From: Marsupella aquatica | Taxonomy: Eukaryota; Marchantiophyta | Direction: 5' to 3' | Assembly (NCBI GenBank): GCA_973895155.1 | Contig: OZ316895.1 | Span: forward strand, 12,338,001-12,402,000 | Length of the DNA stretch: 64,000 nt | Shown: piece by piece, positions 26,893 to 39,012 of the stretch | Position numbering within the stretch: the first letter of the stretch is position 1 | How the letters are laid out: each line of letters starts with the position of its first letter | Made by a program: the position numbers and the translations under genes | Notes under the pieces: model-generated | What the model was told of the DNA's origin: nothing | Seen by the model: the letters and a program-made list of their open reading frames with translations, nothing else | Database searches by the model: none

Positions 26893-28630
26893 AGAGTGGG
26901 TCCCTTCCTTTTTGAGTTTAGACGTCATGGTCCCATGGTGACATTCAGCTCAAACTTCAAGGACTCCATTGTCACAACTCTCATTTTGCCTTTACAGCCT
27001 TTGCATTTCTTGAGCTTGTTCCCATTGTCTCCCAATGTAGGCCAATCTCTTGGTCTATACTGGACCATCATCCTTGGCAATTGTGCACACTATTGTAATA
27101 TGTTTGAGAGGCAATCATTGGTCCAGTTGTTTGGGAAAAAACTAGTTCACGCGATATATTTTTATCTTTGGATACCAGGGGCAATCTGGACCTACCCTAT
27201 TCACCATTGATAATAGATCATTTATCATTGATGATGGGATAATCTGGTCCTTCATGTTATATAACAAACTACCTACAAACAAAAGGTGTACATTAGGGAG
27301 ACACTATCCCAAAGGCAAGAGACCCCATAAATGGGAGCCAACAGGGGAAATCCAAAGGAAGACCAATGAGCAAAAAATTCCCTGGAGTCCATAGCAAAAG
27401 ACCCGTAAGGATCTAGACAGTACTATCTACTATGGGGTCCCAATAATCAAAGGTTTTTTCTACCTACTACTATATACGTGATTTAGCTATGTTTTGGTAG
27501 GCTCGCACTAAATCAAACCTGGGTTTTATATACATGTTGAGTATATTCAGATGCCCATCTTTAAGCAATCTTGTAGTGGACTAGTTGGATATTAACCTTC
27601 CTTCTTTCCTTTGATACAGCTTTCCTAGGTCTTGCATGGCCTTTGTGAATGAAATCATTATAATTTGATAAAATCATGAGGAGCCAACCCCCACCCCAAA
27701 TAAGTCGCATCAAAAAGTTGAAAGGGCCTACAGACCTGTAGCACTTTTACGGGTGCACTAGATTCTATTTCTATTTTGCTAATGATGTAGATCATGATAT
27801 TGAAGAATTATAGGATCTCATTGAAAGCGAGAAAAAGGACCGAATTTCCTTAAAAAAAGGCCAAACAAAGTACATATGGGGTAAAAGTAAAAGTGGTCCA
27901 AAGAAGAGAAATGCCCCGCCGCTTCTCTATGAGCGCATCCCACTTCGCCTTTGGTGCAGGTGTAGGTCCATTTCAAGAGGTATTGGATTTCCGGGCACTC
28001 AAAAAAGAGGGCAAATGCAAACCCCAAAAACCTAGAAAGAGGGGGAAATAAGAGGTAAAGATCCACCATCAGAATTGTCTGACACACTAATGCTCCACAT
28101 CCAGTGTATAAGTAACTCTGCAAGTTGTCCTCAAAGGGGCAAGCCTCTTACCCACAAAGTAAATATCCTCAAGGTTTTTCCTATCTTCAATGGGAAACCT
28201 CAAGCCATGCAAGTGACCCGGCAAGTGAGTTGAGGAGCAAAAACTCTCAATACACATTTCCTGGCCATCGTTGGAAATAGCCCCAACAAAATATCAACTG
28301 CCATTGTTGCATTCAATATGGATTGAACCAAGACCAGCTGGAACAAAATCTGATTTGTTAACCAGTATGATAGGCAAGAGGGCCTTTCCTTGGGGTTTTG
28401 GTTTCTCTTGCTGGCAAACATCTTTCAACCATACAATTCAAGGGATAGGGATAGGTGCTCAGGCAGGGTTTCCCTCCCCTCATTTAAGAAATCCAAAAAA
28501 TCCTATTACCCAGTGGAAACACATTCCAGTGCTGAGGTGATGTTAGGAGGGAGAGTGTAAGAAACTTCCACCAAAATTTACAAAATAAGAAAAAACAAAG
28601 TACAATGAGAGGGAAAGGCTTTTCCTTTAC

Positions 28631-31600
28631 CTCGATAAGCCGCTTCAATGCTGGCAGCAATTGCAGCTTCACGAGCCAAAACCTCGCTTTGGGAAATCTT
28701 CCTCTCTATTTCCTGAAACCATGACAAAGCCCACATTTTCATCTTCTCTTTTCCTTGTTTAGCATAATGATCTCAAGCTCCACATACAGTGCAGCACACC
28801 CCTTTTGACCTCATCTGAGGCGAGCGTAGGGGCTCCACCAGGAACAACGAATGGCTCTTTTTGCCTGGAAATTAATTTGGATGTCGGTTGTTTTTCGAAA
28901 ACCAGTGCATCTTGCTTTTTATTCCTTTTGACTGCTTTGAAATGTACACAATAATATGTCATTCAGGATTATAGAAAGCGCAGACTTCTCGTTAACAGCC
29001 TGCAGTGGAACTTTTTTTTGCCTAGGGATCAAGTGTCATCTCATGCAGGATCTTAAAGTACAGAAGGGCCTATTGCCTGATCCCTGTGGAATTTGATTTT
29101 CTAGGGATGTAACAACCCTCACAATCAGGGAGGCAGGCAGATAGTCCACCTACTCAGAATTGTATAACGCATTTACTAATTGGTACTCAGCTTGAACACT
29201 CAACCTTTCTTGGTCTAAGAAATGGCCATTATAAGGATTATCTAAACTTTAAGCAACAGTGCAGGACTACGTCTTTGGATTGAGTTGTTTTTAGTATTTA
29301 ATTTTGCCTTCTTGCAACACAGGTAGAGGAGTTCAAGCCTCAGACTTCAGTACTTCATGAGTTTGGATTATCAGCCAGGCTTGTCAACAAATGTTGGAAG
29401 AGAGGAGGGGGCAATAGAAACAGACCTCAAGCTCTAGTTGAAGGTTAAGTAGATCAGCATCTCTCTCTTCTTGGGTTGTTGCCTCTCTTAGACTCAAAAT
29501 GGGCGGAGGAAATTCTACCACATCATCGTTTGTGATTTGCTCCAGATCGACAATATAGTTTGGGGTGAACGCATACTGATACAGCTTGTAATGCTTATAG
29601 TAACTGCATTGAATAGCAACACTTTGAAGTGAGAACAATTCTATACTGTCCACTCTAGAAATAAAGCTGAAAAGCGAGAATGTTGATGCACTATGCAACA
29701 TGCCTCTTGTGTAAAGGAATATTTTGATAAAGTTTGTGTTGAGCAAAAGTAGAGAAGTGTGATCTTAGATACTCTACAATCATGCTTATAGAAGACGATA
29801 CTTATTAGGACAGGGAAAAAATGAAAGCAAAAGGATTAGATGAAGAGAGGCACATACGTGTGAAGTAGGTATTGTGTAATCATTTGAAGGTCAGAAAGGG
29901 AGAACATGGCCATAGAAAAAGGAGGCCTTTGCACAGTGTGCCTGAGGAGTTGGCTCTTTGCATGCTCCCAACTTCGCTCCAGTGGTTGTCGTTCTCCTGT
30001 AATATTCAAAGAGCCCTGGTTGGTCACAAACATTTTTTACATAATTAATTGCATTTACCTCAATGATCACCCAGTTGATGACTGTATTGACCAATAGAGA
30101 CCCCACTCTTTTCAACAATTGGTCCTTACAACTCTTTGTTCATAGTGCTCTTTCCCTTAGTCAGATCTTGTACTTATCAATTGCTCTTCCATTCAATAAG
30201 GATGACAACAGTTGAGATGAATTTTTTTTGTGCCACGGACTTCAAACACTAGACAAACTAGTGTTTTTTATCAGCTATGTATCCTTTTGCATGCACAAAT
30301 CCATTGATCATGACTCTGGCTTGCGCCATTCAATATTATCTTTTGTTGTGGATCACTCTTTGGGATATTTAGATGGAAAGAAATCATGAATTGTATCTCA
30401 CCCTGTAGAGAAAACTAGATGCTGATCCCTACCCCTCTTGAATCCAAGTCTCACTGGTGTTTCATTTTGCAAGTCATGACCAGTGAGCAAGTGAATTTAG
30501 TGGCAGCTTCCCAGGGCGACATTCATCAGACTTGTTAGTCCTTTATGAGATACTGTCCTGTATTCCATTACCTTCCAATGTACATGTGGTGCTTCATGAG
30601 ATTGACTGCCAGTATTTTGGAAAGCACACTTGGCCCTAGGAAATGCAGATTTCTGGTTAGGAATGAGGTCCATGGCAGTGTTTTTTGTAGTGGCGAAAAT
30701 TCGCTAGATTCCACCTCCCCAAAAATCCTTCGCCACTTTTGGCAAAAATTTGCTACTATTTCGCTGGCTCATTAGCCAGTGTTTCACCTAATCCCAGGCC
30801 CGATTAGCCAGAATCTAATGGTCAGCCTTAAATCTAGGGAGATCTGACGGTCAGGAAAATGATTGAATAAGGAATCTTCTGAGCATCTTCTCCCTCACAC
30901 ACTTTACATTGGCCACTCTGGCTAAAAAGTGAAATCCTTAAAAAATACGCTGGTCCATGGGTCTTGCAGGTGGTGGAGCCCCAGCATTCAATGATTGTTT
31001 TTCCCTCTGCAATGCTTGAGAACAGAGAAGGACCTGTAGCCATCTTATGAATAGCCTTGACGAGGGATATGAGCGTTGATATTTTTTCAATGGAAAACCC
31101 CTGCTCCTGTGCAAATCTGGCCTTCCTTGTTAAGTTTCAAATAGTTTGAGAGAAAATTAGAAAACTAGTACTCAGTATAATTGTGCATATTGAAAATAGC
31201 ATTCTTGCATGATAAAAAGAGGCACTAAAAAGGGGGATATATAGTGGCATACATGGAAGATCCAGGTTTCCCTCCATTGCTTTTATTCTCCATTGTGACA
31301 TGTGAGTTTGGGGCCTTAAGATGTACGATTAAGTGTTTCATAGTGAGACTAAGCATCAAATCATTAATCAAGAAACCGGTGTCATTGGCACTATAACAAG
31401 ACTTGCAGCATTTCAAATCAATCAGATTTAGGGGTTCTTGATACAGAAGAGTGCTGAAGTATAGATCAAGCATTATCTCTGCTTTTAAATCGTCCTCTGT
31501 ATCTATCAGCTTCATTGCTTGCTGTAGTTTCCTGATTGTCCCAAGAATACAGGTCAGAGGAGTGCTTTTCAAGTAGAGTAGCTGATCCTATGGCTTTCAC

Positions 31601-32215
31601 TAGACGTAGACTGACCGATAGACAAGATGTGACACCAAAACTACATCAGAAAACCAACAGAATATGTATACAAGAATGCACAGCAATCCTCCAGAATCCC
31701 AGTCACTTTCATTCACCAACTTTGACAGACTGCAGATGAAAAAACACTTAAACTGAGGATTGTGTCTCTTTTAAATAATTATGTGCAAATTAGTGCCCCT
31801 TCACAAATGTCAAGTTTAGTTTCATCAGTTGTCTAGCTTGTGCTCGTGCTCAATCCAATTCTTCATCTTAAATAATACTGTCCTGCATAAATTTTCTACA
31901 AGAGACACAATTATCCCTTAGTTTGGACCCACTTGATCATCATGAGGCTGCCTAGCTCTCACCATGGCTAATAAGGTCTTCTTAAGGTACACAATTTCGA
32001 CACCTACAAAGACTGAGAGTCCAGAATTGAAGGACAATTTAAGAACTTCAAAAAATAAATCTTTGTTCACTTTGAGTACATCAAAATTCTCCAAAACTAA
32101 CAAGGGTGTTGCCGAGACAGAGATGAGACAACCCTCGTGCCTCGGATTTGGAAGCTGATTGCAGAATGTAAAGAAGTTGTGTCTGTGTCAGGTCGCTCCA
32201 TGTCAACACCTTTGC
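28631..32215 (-). CDS. CFAP119: Cilia/flagella protein CFAP119 (CCDC189)-like, both ends incomplete
   Basis: Exons read on the minus strand: 32215-32133, 31531-31445, 31125-31034, 29996-29858, 29603-29426 and 28712-28631, all with AG/GT borders and agreeing phases. The joined protein (about 220 residues) begins LTWSDLTQTQLLYIL. It continues through LDLYFSTLLKARFAQEQGFS, ISTLISLVKAIHKM, RPPFSMAMFSLSDLQMITQY and HYKLYQYAFTPNYIVDLE, then an acidic/Pro stretch and a coiled-coil-like tail (EIERKISQSEVLAREAAIAA). The order of these blocks is that of the axonemal family CFAP119/CCDC189. In plants such a protein would serve only the motile sperm flagellum. The start codon exon upstream and any exon after 28631 were not found. 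The last exon is joined on phase alone and is less certain than the first five. Confidence 0.8.
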
Positions 32216-34660
32216 CTGCAATAAAGTGGAAAGAGAACTAAATACTATAATGAGAATCCATGGTTTTCAATTCCCTGGAATTGACTGATGCATGTCAAAG
32301 TGTCTCTCATTCTGAGGACAATTATAGTGAAAAGGACCTGGTTCGTGATTCTTAGCGTTCCTCTCACTTGCACTTCCAAATCACATCCAGTCTTTATCAC
32401 TTGGAATTTTTGAGCTGCTCAGCTATATGCCCTGATTTCCAATAGATATCGTCATAGCAACTAGACTACTGCCCATCATCATTGACAGGTGATGTTGGTG
32501 TGAGATTCAGCAAGGGTCGACAAGAGGATTACAACCATCATGGTTTTGTCCCCTTTAATTTATCCTTTTCCTTTGGTGGAGGGCAGGTGATGAACTTTCC
32601 TTCAAGCAATCCCCAACCAAGGGTACATTCAAAGGTCTCGGACCTGGACCAATCCCATTGCAGTGACCAACCTGAACCACCAGCCACCCTAAACAATTTT
32701 GTAGAATGTATTCCTTTGAAGAGGATGTGCAACTCAAAACACATCCCAGTAAGAGGAGTGAGTAAAGTGGAAGGGATGGAAGATAAAGAGTTTCAAGATG
32801 AAATGCTCCCACCAGCAAGCTTTGAAGTGTTTTCAGTTGTGTTGATTGCGGGCAGACCAAAAAACACCAACAACAAGAGGCCGGGATGACTTCTGGCCTG
32901 GGCTTCTGGAAAATTGCCCCCAAAATTGCCATCTCATACGGTCTTAGAACAGATCAAACGTACTTAAAACTAAATGGATCAATCCATATGAAAAAAAGTA
33001 TTAAGAAACCTAAATCTACAACCTTTGGCTCTGTCCAAAAATGTCATGCGAAACTGATCTCCTATGCACTTTTATTTGTTCAGTTTTTAATAAGCATAGA
33101 CCCCCCCTGATCACCTATCCCAGGTTTTAGAATGCATTTTTGAATATTCAAATGAGTTTCAATCGGAGGCCTAAACTGGTCAGCGGTACCTTCCATCCCC
33201 TCTCTCTGTTTTGGAATGGACCATTCATTGGAAGGTTGCGTTCTTGTTATAAAAAACTCTCCATGAGATTAATCATTTCACGGTGAAGTAGGAAGAAATA
33301 GGATGATTGAGGTGAGCCCTGACGAGTAGGATTCTCAGAGTAGAACAGGCACCATTTGAGAGAAAATGATTTGATGCAATCAAATCTTCTTCTTCTTCCC
33401 TGTAAAATTTTACTCGGGTTGCCCAATCTTGATCCGCCACTTTTGGCCTTTTCAATTTGTCGCAGCGGCCTCCACTAATAATTCTGCTCAACTATAGAGA
33501 AAGGAGCCAATGTACATTGCAAAGGGTTGAGGACTGGTTGTATTCTATCTCAAGCAAACCTCACATACAGTACTTAACAACCTTTGCTCAACATAAGATA
33601 TTATCCATTCTCCCCATTTTATTTTCAGTCTCACCCATTCTCTGCATTGGACTATAGTCCATCAACTCTGTGTGCAACATAAATATAAATAATTTTTGGA
33701 AGAAAGGGTATGCCCCATAATAGAGGTATACATTTGGGTATACATAAAGGATTGCCTAGGGGAATAAAAGGTGACCATAGCACCACACAAATTCACTCAT
33801 GAAACTCTTGTCTAGGTCATTGTTAGGTCCTGGTTCACTACTGTTAACTCAAAATTGTTTCATTCCTGAAGCTGTCTTATTTCGTTCTAGTAGAATTGCT
33901 GCCGAGAATTGCCGCGGCTTAGGGTGAAGCAAATCCTGAAGCCCTTCAGACAGTTTCAGCCCCTGTTTGAATTGTGAGTACTTCAACTGAGAGAGGACAC
34001 ACAACTCACCCAGATCTTGCCTAATTTAGAGTCCACTCAACCCCATTTGGCCACACTACTCAGAACTACATTTGTGCTTTCTTCTTTCAATTTGCCAACA
34101 TACAACAGATTCAGCACAATCATAGCCACTTGAATGGGCAACTAGAGCAGAAGACCCCTAGACTTCACGCTAGATTAATTATGCAATACACTGAACAGTG
34201 TGTAAGTGCAGGCTCCTGGGACGACACCACCAGACAACACTTAGTTAGCCACATTCAAAGTGCACGGGACACCATTTATGCACTTTTGCATATGTGCATA
34301 GTCTGCACTATCTAATTACTGCATGGGAATCACTTATGCACGTACTTCCGGTTGTGTTTTTGCGTCGGTCACACACATTAGATTCCTCATTCCCAAGCCG
34401 TGATATTGCACACTTCAACTGGATAAGTGCATGAAACTACTTCAATATGTAGTTGTTTGCTGCACTTATCAATAAGTGCTTCCTGTGTATTTGTTGCAGT
34501 AACTGAGAATGCATTGTACACTTATAGTCAGAAATGCTCTTATGATTTGTCGTTTAGTGCCAATATTTTGTCATTGGTAAGAGTCAACCTTCACTTTTGC
34601 AAACTACGTTTTTTGTTACATTTACAAACTAAGAAAGCCCTTGTCATATTAGGGGAAGAC
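32216..34660. other. Upstream flank of the CFAP119-like gene, no other gene recognised
   Basis: It should contain the missing 5' exon or exons and the promoter. A 135-codon plus-strand frame at 32482-32889 has no recognisable domain. The rest is AT-rich with short frames only. Confidence 0.35.
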
Positions 34661-34665
34661 ATGGT

Positions 34666-35013
34666 TGTTGAGCAAAGACAACATTCACAATGGCAAACCC
34701 ATGATCATCTAACGCACAAGTAGTCAACAAACAGATATACGTGATTCACCTCAGCTGAGGCTACATCCATGGAAACACACGAGGGCTTTACTACACTCTA
34801 GACCCATCGACCATACTGAGTCTCCACAATATATACAAGATCTTATCTCTCAACTGGTTCCGTAACAATGAACCTGAGTTCCTTCTATCCAAGCAAACAC
34901 TACTTGGGATCTATATAGTGTGCAACATGACTAATCTAACCAAGTCCGCGACTAAGGTTAGCCCTTATTATGGTTATAGTTGTTACCCTAGACCTAAGAG
35001 AAAATGCCTAACA
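34666..35013 (+). mobile_element. Solo LTR, copia-type
   Basis: The 348-bp block begins TGTTGAGCAAAGAC and ends CCTAACA, and is flanked by the direct repeat ATGGT (34661-34665 and 35014-35018). Its layout follows that of the copia LTR at 56042-56390: similar words such as TACGTG(G/A)TTCACCTC, GAGGCTAC(G/A)TCCA and GAGTCTCCACA occur in the same order. No internal coding region lies next to it, so it is a solo LTR left by recombination. Confidence 0.92.
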
Positions 35014-35018
35014 ATGGT

Positions 35019-36665
35019 TGGCATGCACTAATCCACAGAATGTACTCATTTACGCTGCATATACACAGTTCACTATAACAAGCATTGGGGACCCAAAGTC
35101 CTGGGACCCGCCCTTTGCTTCAATGAATCCTACTCGATTGCCCTCCCAGTCACACTTTCTGTTTTGCATTTTTTTATTCTTTGGCAGTGTGATATATACT
35201 TACTCACCAGCAAGCATTGATTTCAATGGGAGATCAGTGCATGTAAGGGTGGCTTTGACAAACTTCAACATGCACTGGTGAATTGTTTTCATCAAAGCAA
35301 ACTAGAGGGTCTATTCTCCTATAAATATAGACTCTGGAACAAAATCCTTTTGAAGTGAAGTTCTAGGGTTTGGGGGTTTTAATTATTGTGATTCAAGTGG
35401 GCTGTTCCTGGGAAGTTTAGTCCCCCTCTTAGATGTTGCCCAATTGCCCATGATTGCCAGTTAGGTGTCAAGTTAGGTGATAAAGAGTAACCTCCAACTT
35501 TTCTAAGTGTCAAGTGCTTTGTGTGCAAAGGCTTTGGCAAACCCACTTTGGAATATCGGTTTGTGCAAAAGTTGGTCTTGAACTTATGAAGATTGAACTC
35601 GGGATCCAATAAGCACTAAGAAATGAGTTAACTTCCCAAGAACGATTGACATAATTACAGATTTTATCTTGCCATCTTTGCAGTTTGATGTTTGTCCTCT
35701 CTAAATCTCATCTGCTTTTACTCATTTGTACTTTATTTGGCTCTTGATTCGTAACAAAACCAGCCCAATTCTTGTTGTGGAAATGTTATGTTGGTGTGAC
35801 AATATTCCTACATAGCACCTATGAAAGCGTCAAGATGGCGCACAGAATTGCAAGTGAGGGCTCCTTGTCGTCGTGACCATGCGGTTGTTGGTGCAACAAT
35901 TTCCAGTTGTGCGCCATATAGAAATGTCAATGGGAGGCAAAGAACTTCAAGCAAGACAAGGAAGTGTTGGTCTGACTGTATCCCCATTGCAATCATGTTT
36001 GACTGTGTGTGAGTAAGTCTCGCTGTTTTGGTTGCTTGAATGGTTGTTGTGGAAATAATATTATTTTGGTCGGCATAGTTGTTATGAAAGTGTTCTAGTT
36101 GGGGAGGGCAAGGGCTAGGACGCAGGGATGAGAGATGAGGGAGGGTGGTTGTGGCATCCTTGGAAGCAAGGCCACGGGGAGTTTCTAATTAATTAAATTT
36201 CCTTTTTTTGGTTTTTATTATATTATTATCAAATTATCTTAATATTTTTAAGCTGTTTATTTCTTGCAATTTTTAATTTTTTAATTTTTCTTAAATTAAT
36301 GGATTTTGATAGAGTAGAAATATTCATTTTTTGATGAGGGGCTAGGATGACCTTCAGACAAATATCACTTTAGGATCCCTATCTGAGCTCAAAGGTTTGG
36401 ATGGAGATCCCATCCAAGCTTATAACTCAGGACAATTAAAGTGTGGGAAGGATAGAGAAAGGTTTGACCAATGAGCACCCACTTGGGGAAGGGTAGTATA
36501 GCCTGCCCTTAGAGCATCTGTAGTAGAGGGCTGGCATACTCTCCAGCAAAATAAATTGCATACAAATTTCAGGAAGGAAACCCCACCCTAGTGGTAGGGT
36601 ATATATGTAGCATGGCCTTAGAGCATCTGTAGTAGTGGGCTGGCATTGCTGAGCGATGACTATTG
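35019..36665. other. Spacer before the large DNA transposon
   Basis: No gene recognised. A 26-bp motif (GAGCATCTGTAGTAG then GGGCTGGCAT) occurs at about 36512 and again at about 36621, so the large transposon landed beside a small repeated sequence. The stretch 36190-36320 is very AT-rich. Confidence 0.4.
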
Positions 36666-36688
36666 AATTGGTGGGGGTATTTACATAA

Positions 36689-36790
36689 GACAGGAAACAG
36701 GAAAAAAGGAAACCCAAAACAGGAACCGATGACAGGAAACAGGAAAACAGGAAACCCAAAACAGGAACCGATGACAGGAAACAGGAAAAC
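36689..36790 (+). repeat. Left subterminal repeat, 42-bp unit, 2.4 copies
   Basis: Units at 36689-36730 and 36731-36772 start GACAGGAAACAGGAAAA and end ACAGGAACCGAT. A third, partial unit runs to about 36790. The first part of the unit matches the inverted right end. Confidence 0.9.
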
Positions 36791-37281
36791 CGAATACACC
36801 AAACTTAAAAGAAAAATACCGGAAACTTGTCTGTTGTTAAGCAAGAACTTGACACCCAAAACGGGGCTTTTAGAAGATTGTAGTCAAGTCCAAAAAATTG
36901 ATGTAGAATAGCAACAGGCGCTCGAATACTAAGCCGAGGGGAACGGTACATTTGAACCTGGGTTATACTGAAAAGCACATTAATTCACCAAGCGCTGCCA
37001 TTGTAATTGTACAGAATGGAGCTCTAAACAAGAAACTATGGCGCGTCCGTCGGACCGGTGCAGATACTAGCGCCGGGCGCTAGTTATATCGCTCAGTCAG
37101 ACAGAGGCCGATGTGATAAATACGACGAAACCACAGGGACAATCGGACCGGCATTTAGGGTTATACATCCAAAAGAACCAACTCCAACCAATTCGCATAA
37201 TTGAACGCCACCCCAAAATCCACAAAGTCTTGCAATACAATTTTTTTAAGTAAGATGGTAGCGCCAGGAGCTTACAAAAGA

Positions 37282-37485
37282 TCAAAGTGATCCGCATAAC
37301 CACACCGTAAACGGAAGGTATGAAAGTTTCAAAAAGCTACGCGCATCCGACGCCTCTCGCTTAAAACGGCCGAACAATAAACTAGTGCTAGGCACTTCAC
37401 CGAACTCCACACAATCGAGTTCCAAAATGGCTACATCTAACAACAAGATTTCTAAATTCTGGTCGAGTCCCGATGAAGTCTTCAT
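37282..37485 (-). CDS. Possible small transposon gene or exon, unknown
   Basis: A 67-codon frame starts at ATG 37485 (MKTSSGLDQNLEILLL). It lies between a palindrome at 37538-37554 and a degraded one at 37259-37273, the same arrangement as the other genes of this element. Just downstream, minus-strand sequence near 37150-37235 also reads like protein in another frame (DFVDFGVAFNYANWLELVLL). A splice join linking them in phase was not found. Function unknown. Confidence 0.3.
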   Translation of the reverse strand: MKTSSGLDQNLEILLLDVAILELDCVEFGEVPSTSLLFGRFKREASDARSFLKLSYLPFTVWLCGSL

Positions 37486-37641
37486 CACATTGGGAAAAAC
37501 ATGAGCGCAATGGGCACCATAGTCTTATCGACCAACGCTAGCGTCGGGTGCTAGTCCACTCATTGGTCGATGAGCCACATTCATCGTTCACTCCAGCATT
37601 AGATCGGGCCCTATCTGGAACGAAACCGTGCTCACGGTTCC

Positions 37642-38482
37642 TCACGAACGCCATCGACGGAACTCGCTCATCACCGGTTCGGGGAAACACGCCAGGATGG
37701 TCGTGTTCTGGAAATTAACACGGCCAAGTTCTTCCTGTTTCCTCATCTCATCCTCCCGAGTTGGACTGTAAGGAGGAGGTGGCCAGTGAATCGTAAACCG
37801 CTCTGCAAATCTCCTAGGCGGAGAATCCCTCAGCCATGGGATCAGATTGTCACCAGGACTAATGGCTTCGTCTTGGGGGAGACTAAAACGGTTGCGGAAA
37901 GTAGTTGTCTCCGACCATTCAGGTTGCTCAGTTTCTAGAACCGAGCCCTCCTTTGAAATGATTGTTGTGTGTCTCTGAAAAGAGGCCACGGAGATTCTCC
38001 TCGGGTTATTCATGGTAAGACACCTCTAGGCAGCGGATGGCAGATGCAAAGATATAGTTCTCAATACGACCCTGGTCAGCGAAAGAGCTCGAAGATTATC
38101 GAAAGTGGGAACAGAAACCACTAAAGCAGTAGCAAAACTAGGCAGTCGGGATTTAATCTCCCAAGTATTATAAGCAAACACGTTCAACCTGGATACGCCC
38201 ATCGAAATGAGGGAGGGGTTGGACGTTGCACCTTCAAAGTCCCCAAACTACCCGTTCAACATGGAACGGTCACTCCCATCTCACATGATAGTTGCGACGT
38301 TTACCATCCCAAAATTGTTTCTGGCATGCAAAGTCCCGTTGTGACGTGAAGTGACCATTTTTACGAGAAAAATCCGGTACCAGCTCACATGCGAGTCGCG
38401 ACAGGCCGAATGAACTTAGAACGGGACAAAAGATTACCTTGAAACTTCCAATGACGTCATCCAGAGCGTACGGGAGAATCAT
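37642..38482 (-). CDS. Unknown transposon cargo protein, two exons
   Basis: Exon 1 runs from ATG 38482 to 38285 (donor CAT|GTGAGA) and exon 2 from 38025 (acceptor CCTAG) to the stop at 37642. They join in phase to 193 residues. The protein starts MILPYALDDVIGSFKV, has a Lys/Arg-rich centre around the junction, and then a Pro/Trp-rich stretch (FTIHWPPPPYSPTREDE). I recognise no domain. Palindromes sit just upstream (38516-38530) and downstream (37538-37554), and none lies inside an exon. A string similar to its EWSETTTF region (DWSETI) occurs at about 38697-38747, possibly a degraded relative. It may help transposition, but nothing in the sequence shows how. Confidence 0.55.
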
Positions 38483-39012
38483 TGTAAGATAGCCTTGACC
38501 GTCATACAGTTATAGTAGCGCCCGACGCTAATATTAGAGTATTAAAATGTTTACGTTAATAACAGAAGGAACAAACAAAACAATTGTCGCTGACATGTGG
38601 AAAACACTTAACGGACAATGTTTCCGAAATATGTTTTGCTAGCACCAGGCGCTAGCATAATTCAATTGACAAATAGACACAAAATAAGCGGAGTTGCAGG
38701 TCAATTGTTTCCGACCAATCGGAATGTCCAGTCTTAGGAAGTAAACCTACCCTGAAATGGACAACAGAAAATTGAAAAATATGCGGGTATATCATCATGG
38801 ACATTAAATTATGGTAGCACCAGGCGATACCATAAAAACATTCGAATATAGAGAACATAATAGAATAAAGATACACCAAAAAAGTATTCAATGTATCGAA
38901 TACATTTGAATAAACGATGTTTCCAGGTTACATAACAGTAGCGCCCGGCGCTAGTATAACTTCAGTGTATATAAATCCCAAAATACCCTTTCGAGGAAAA
39001 TCAATCTGAGAA

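Larger units (their letters stand above)
24476..28630. other. Stretch without a recognised gene
   Basis: It contains a CT microsatellite at 26862-26889 and the orphan open frame at 25687-25884. The right end could hold unseen 3' exons of the CFAP119-like gene. Nothing else is recognised. Confidence 0.4.

Noticed and set aside
32482-32889. 135-codon plus-strand frame as a gene
   Set aside because: No domain, no exon partners, and it lies where 5' exons of the minus-strand CFAP119-like gene are expected.
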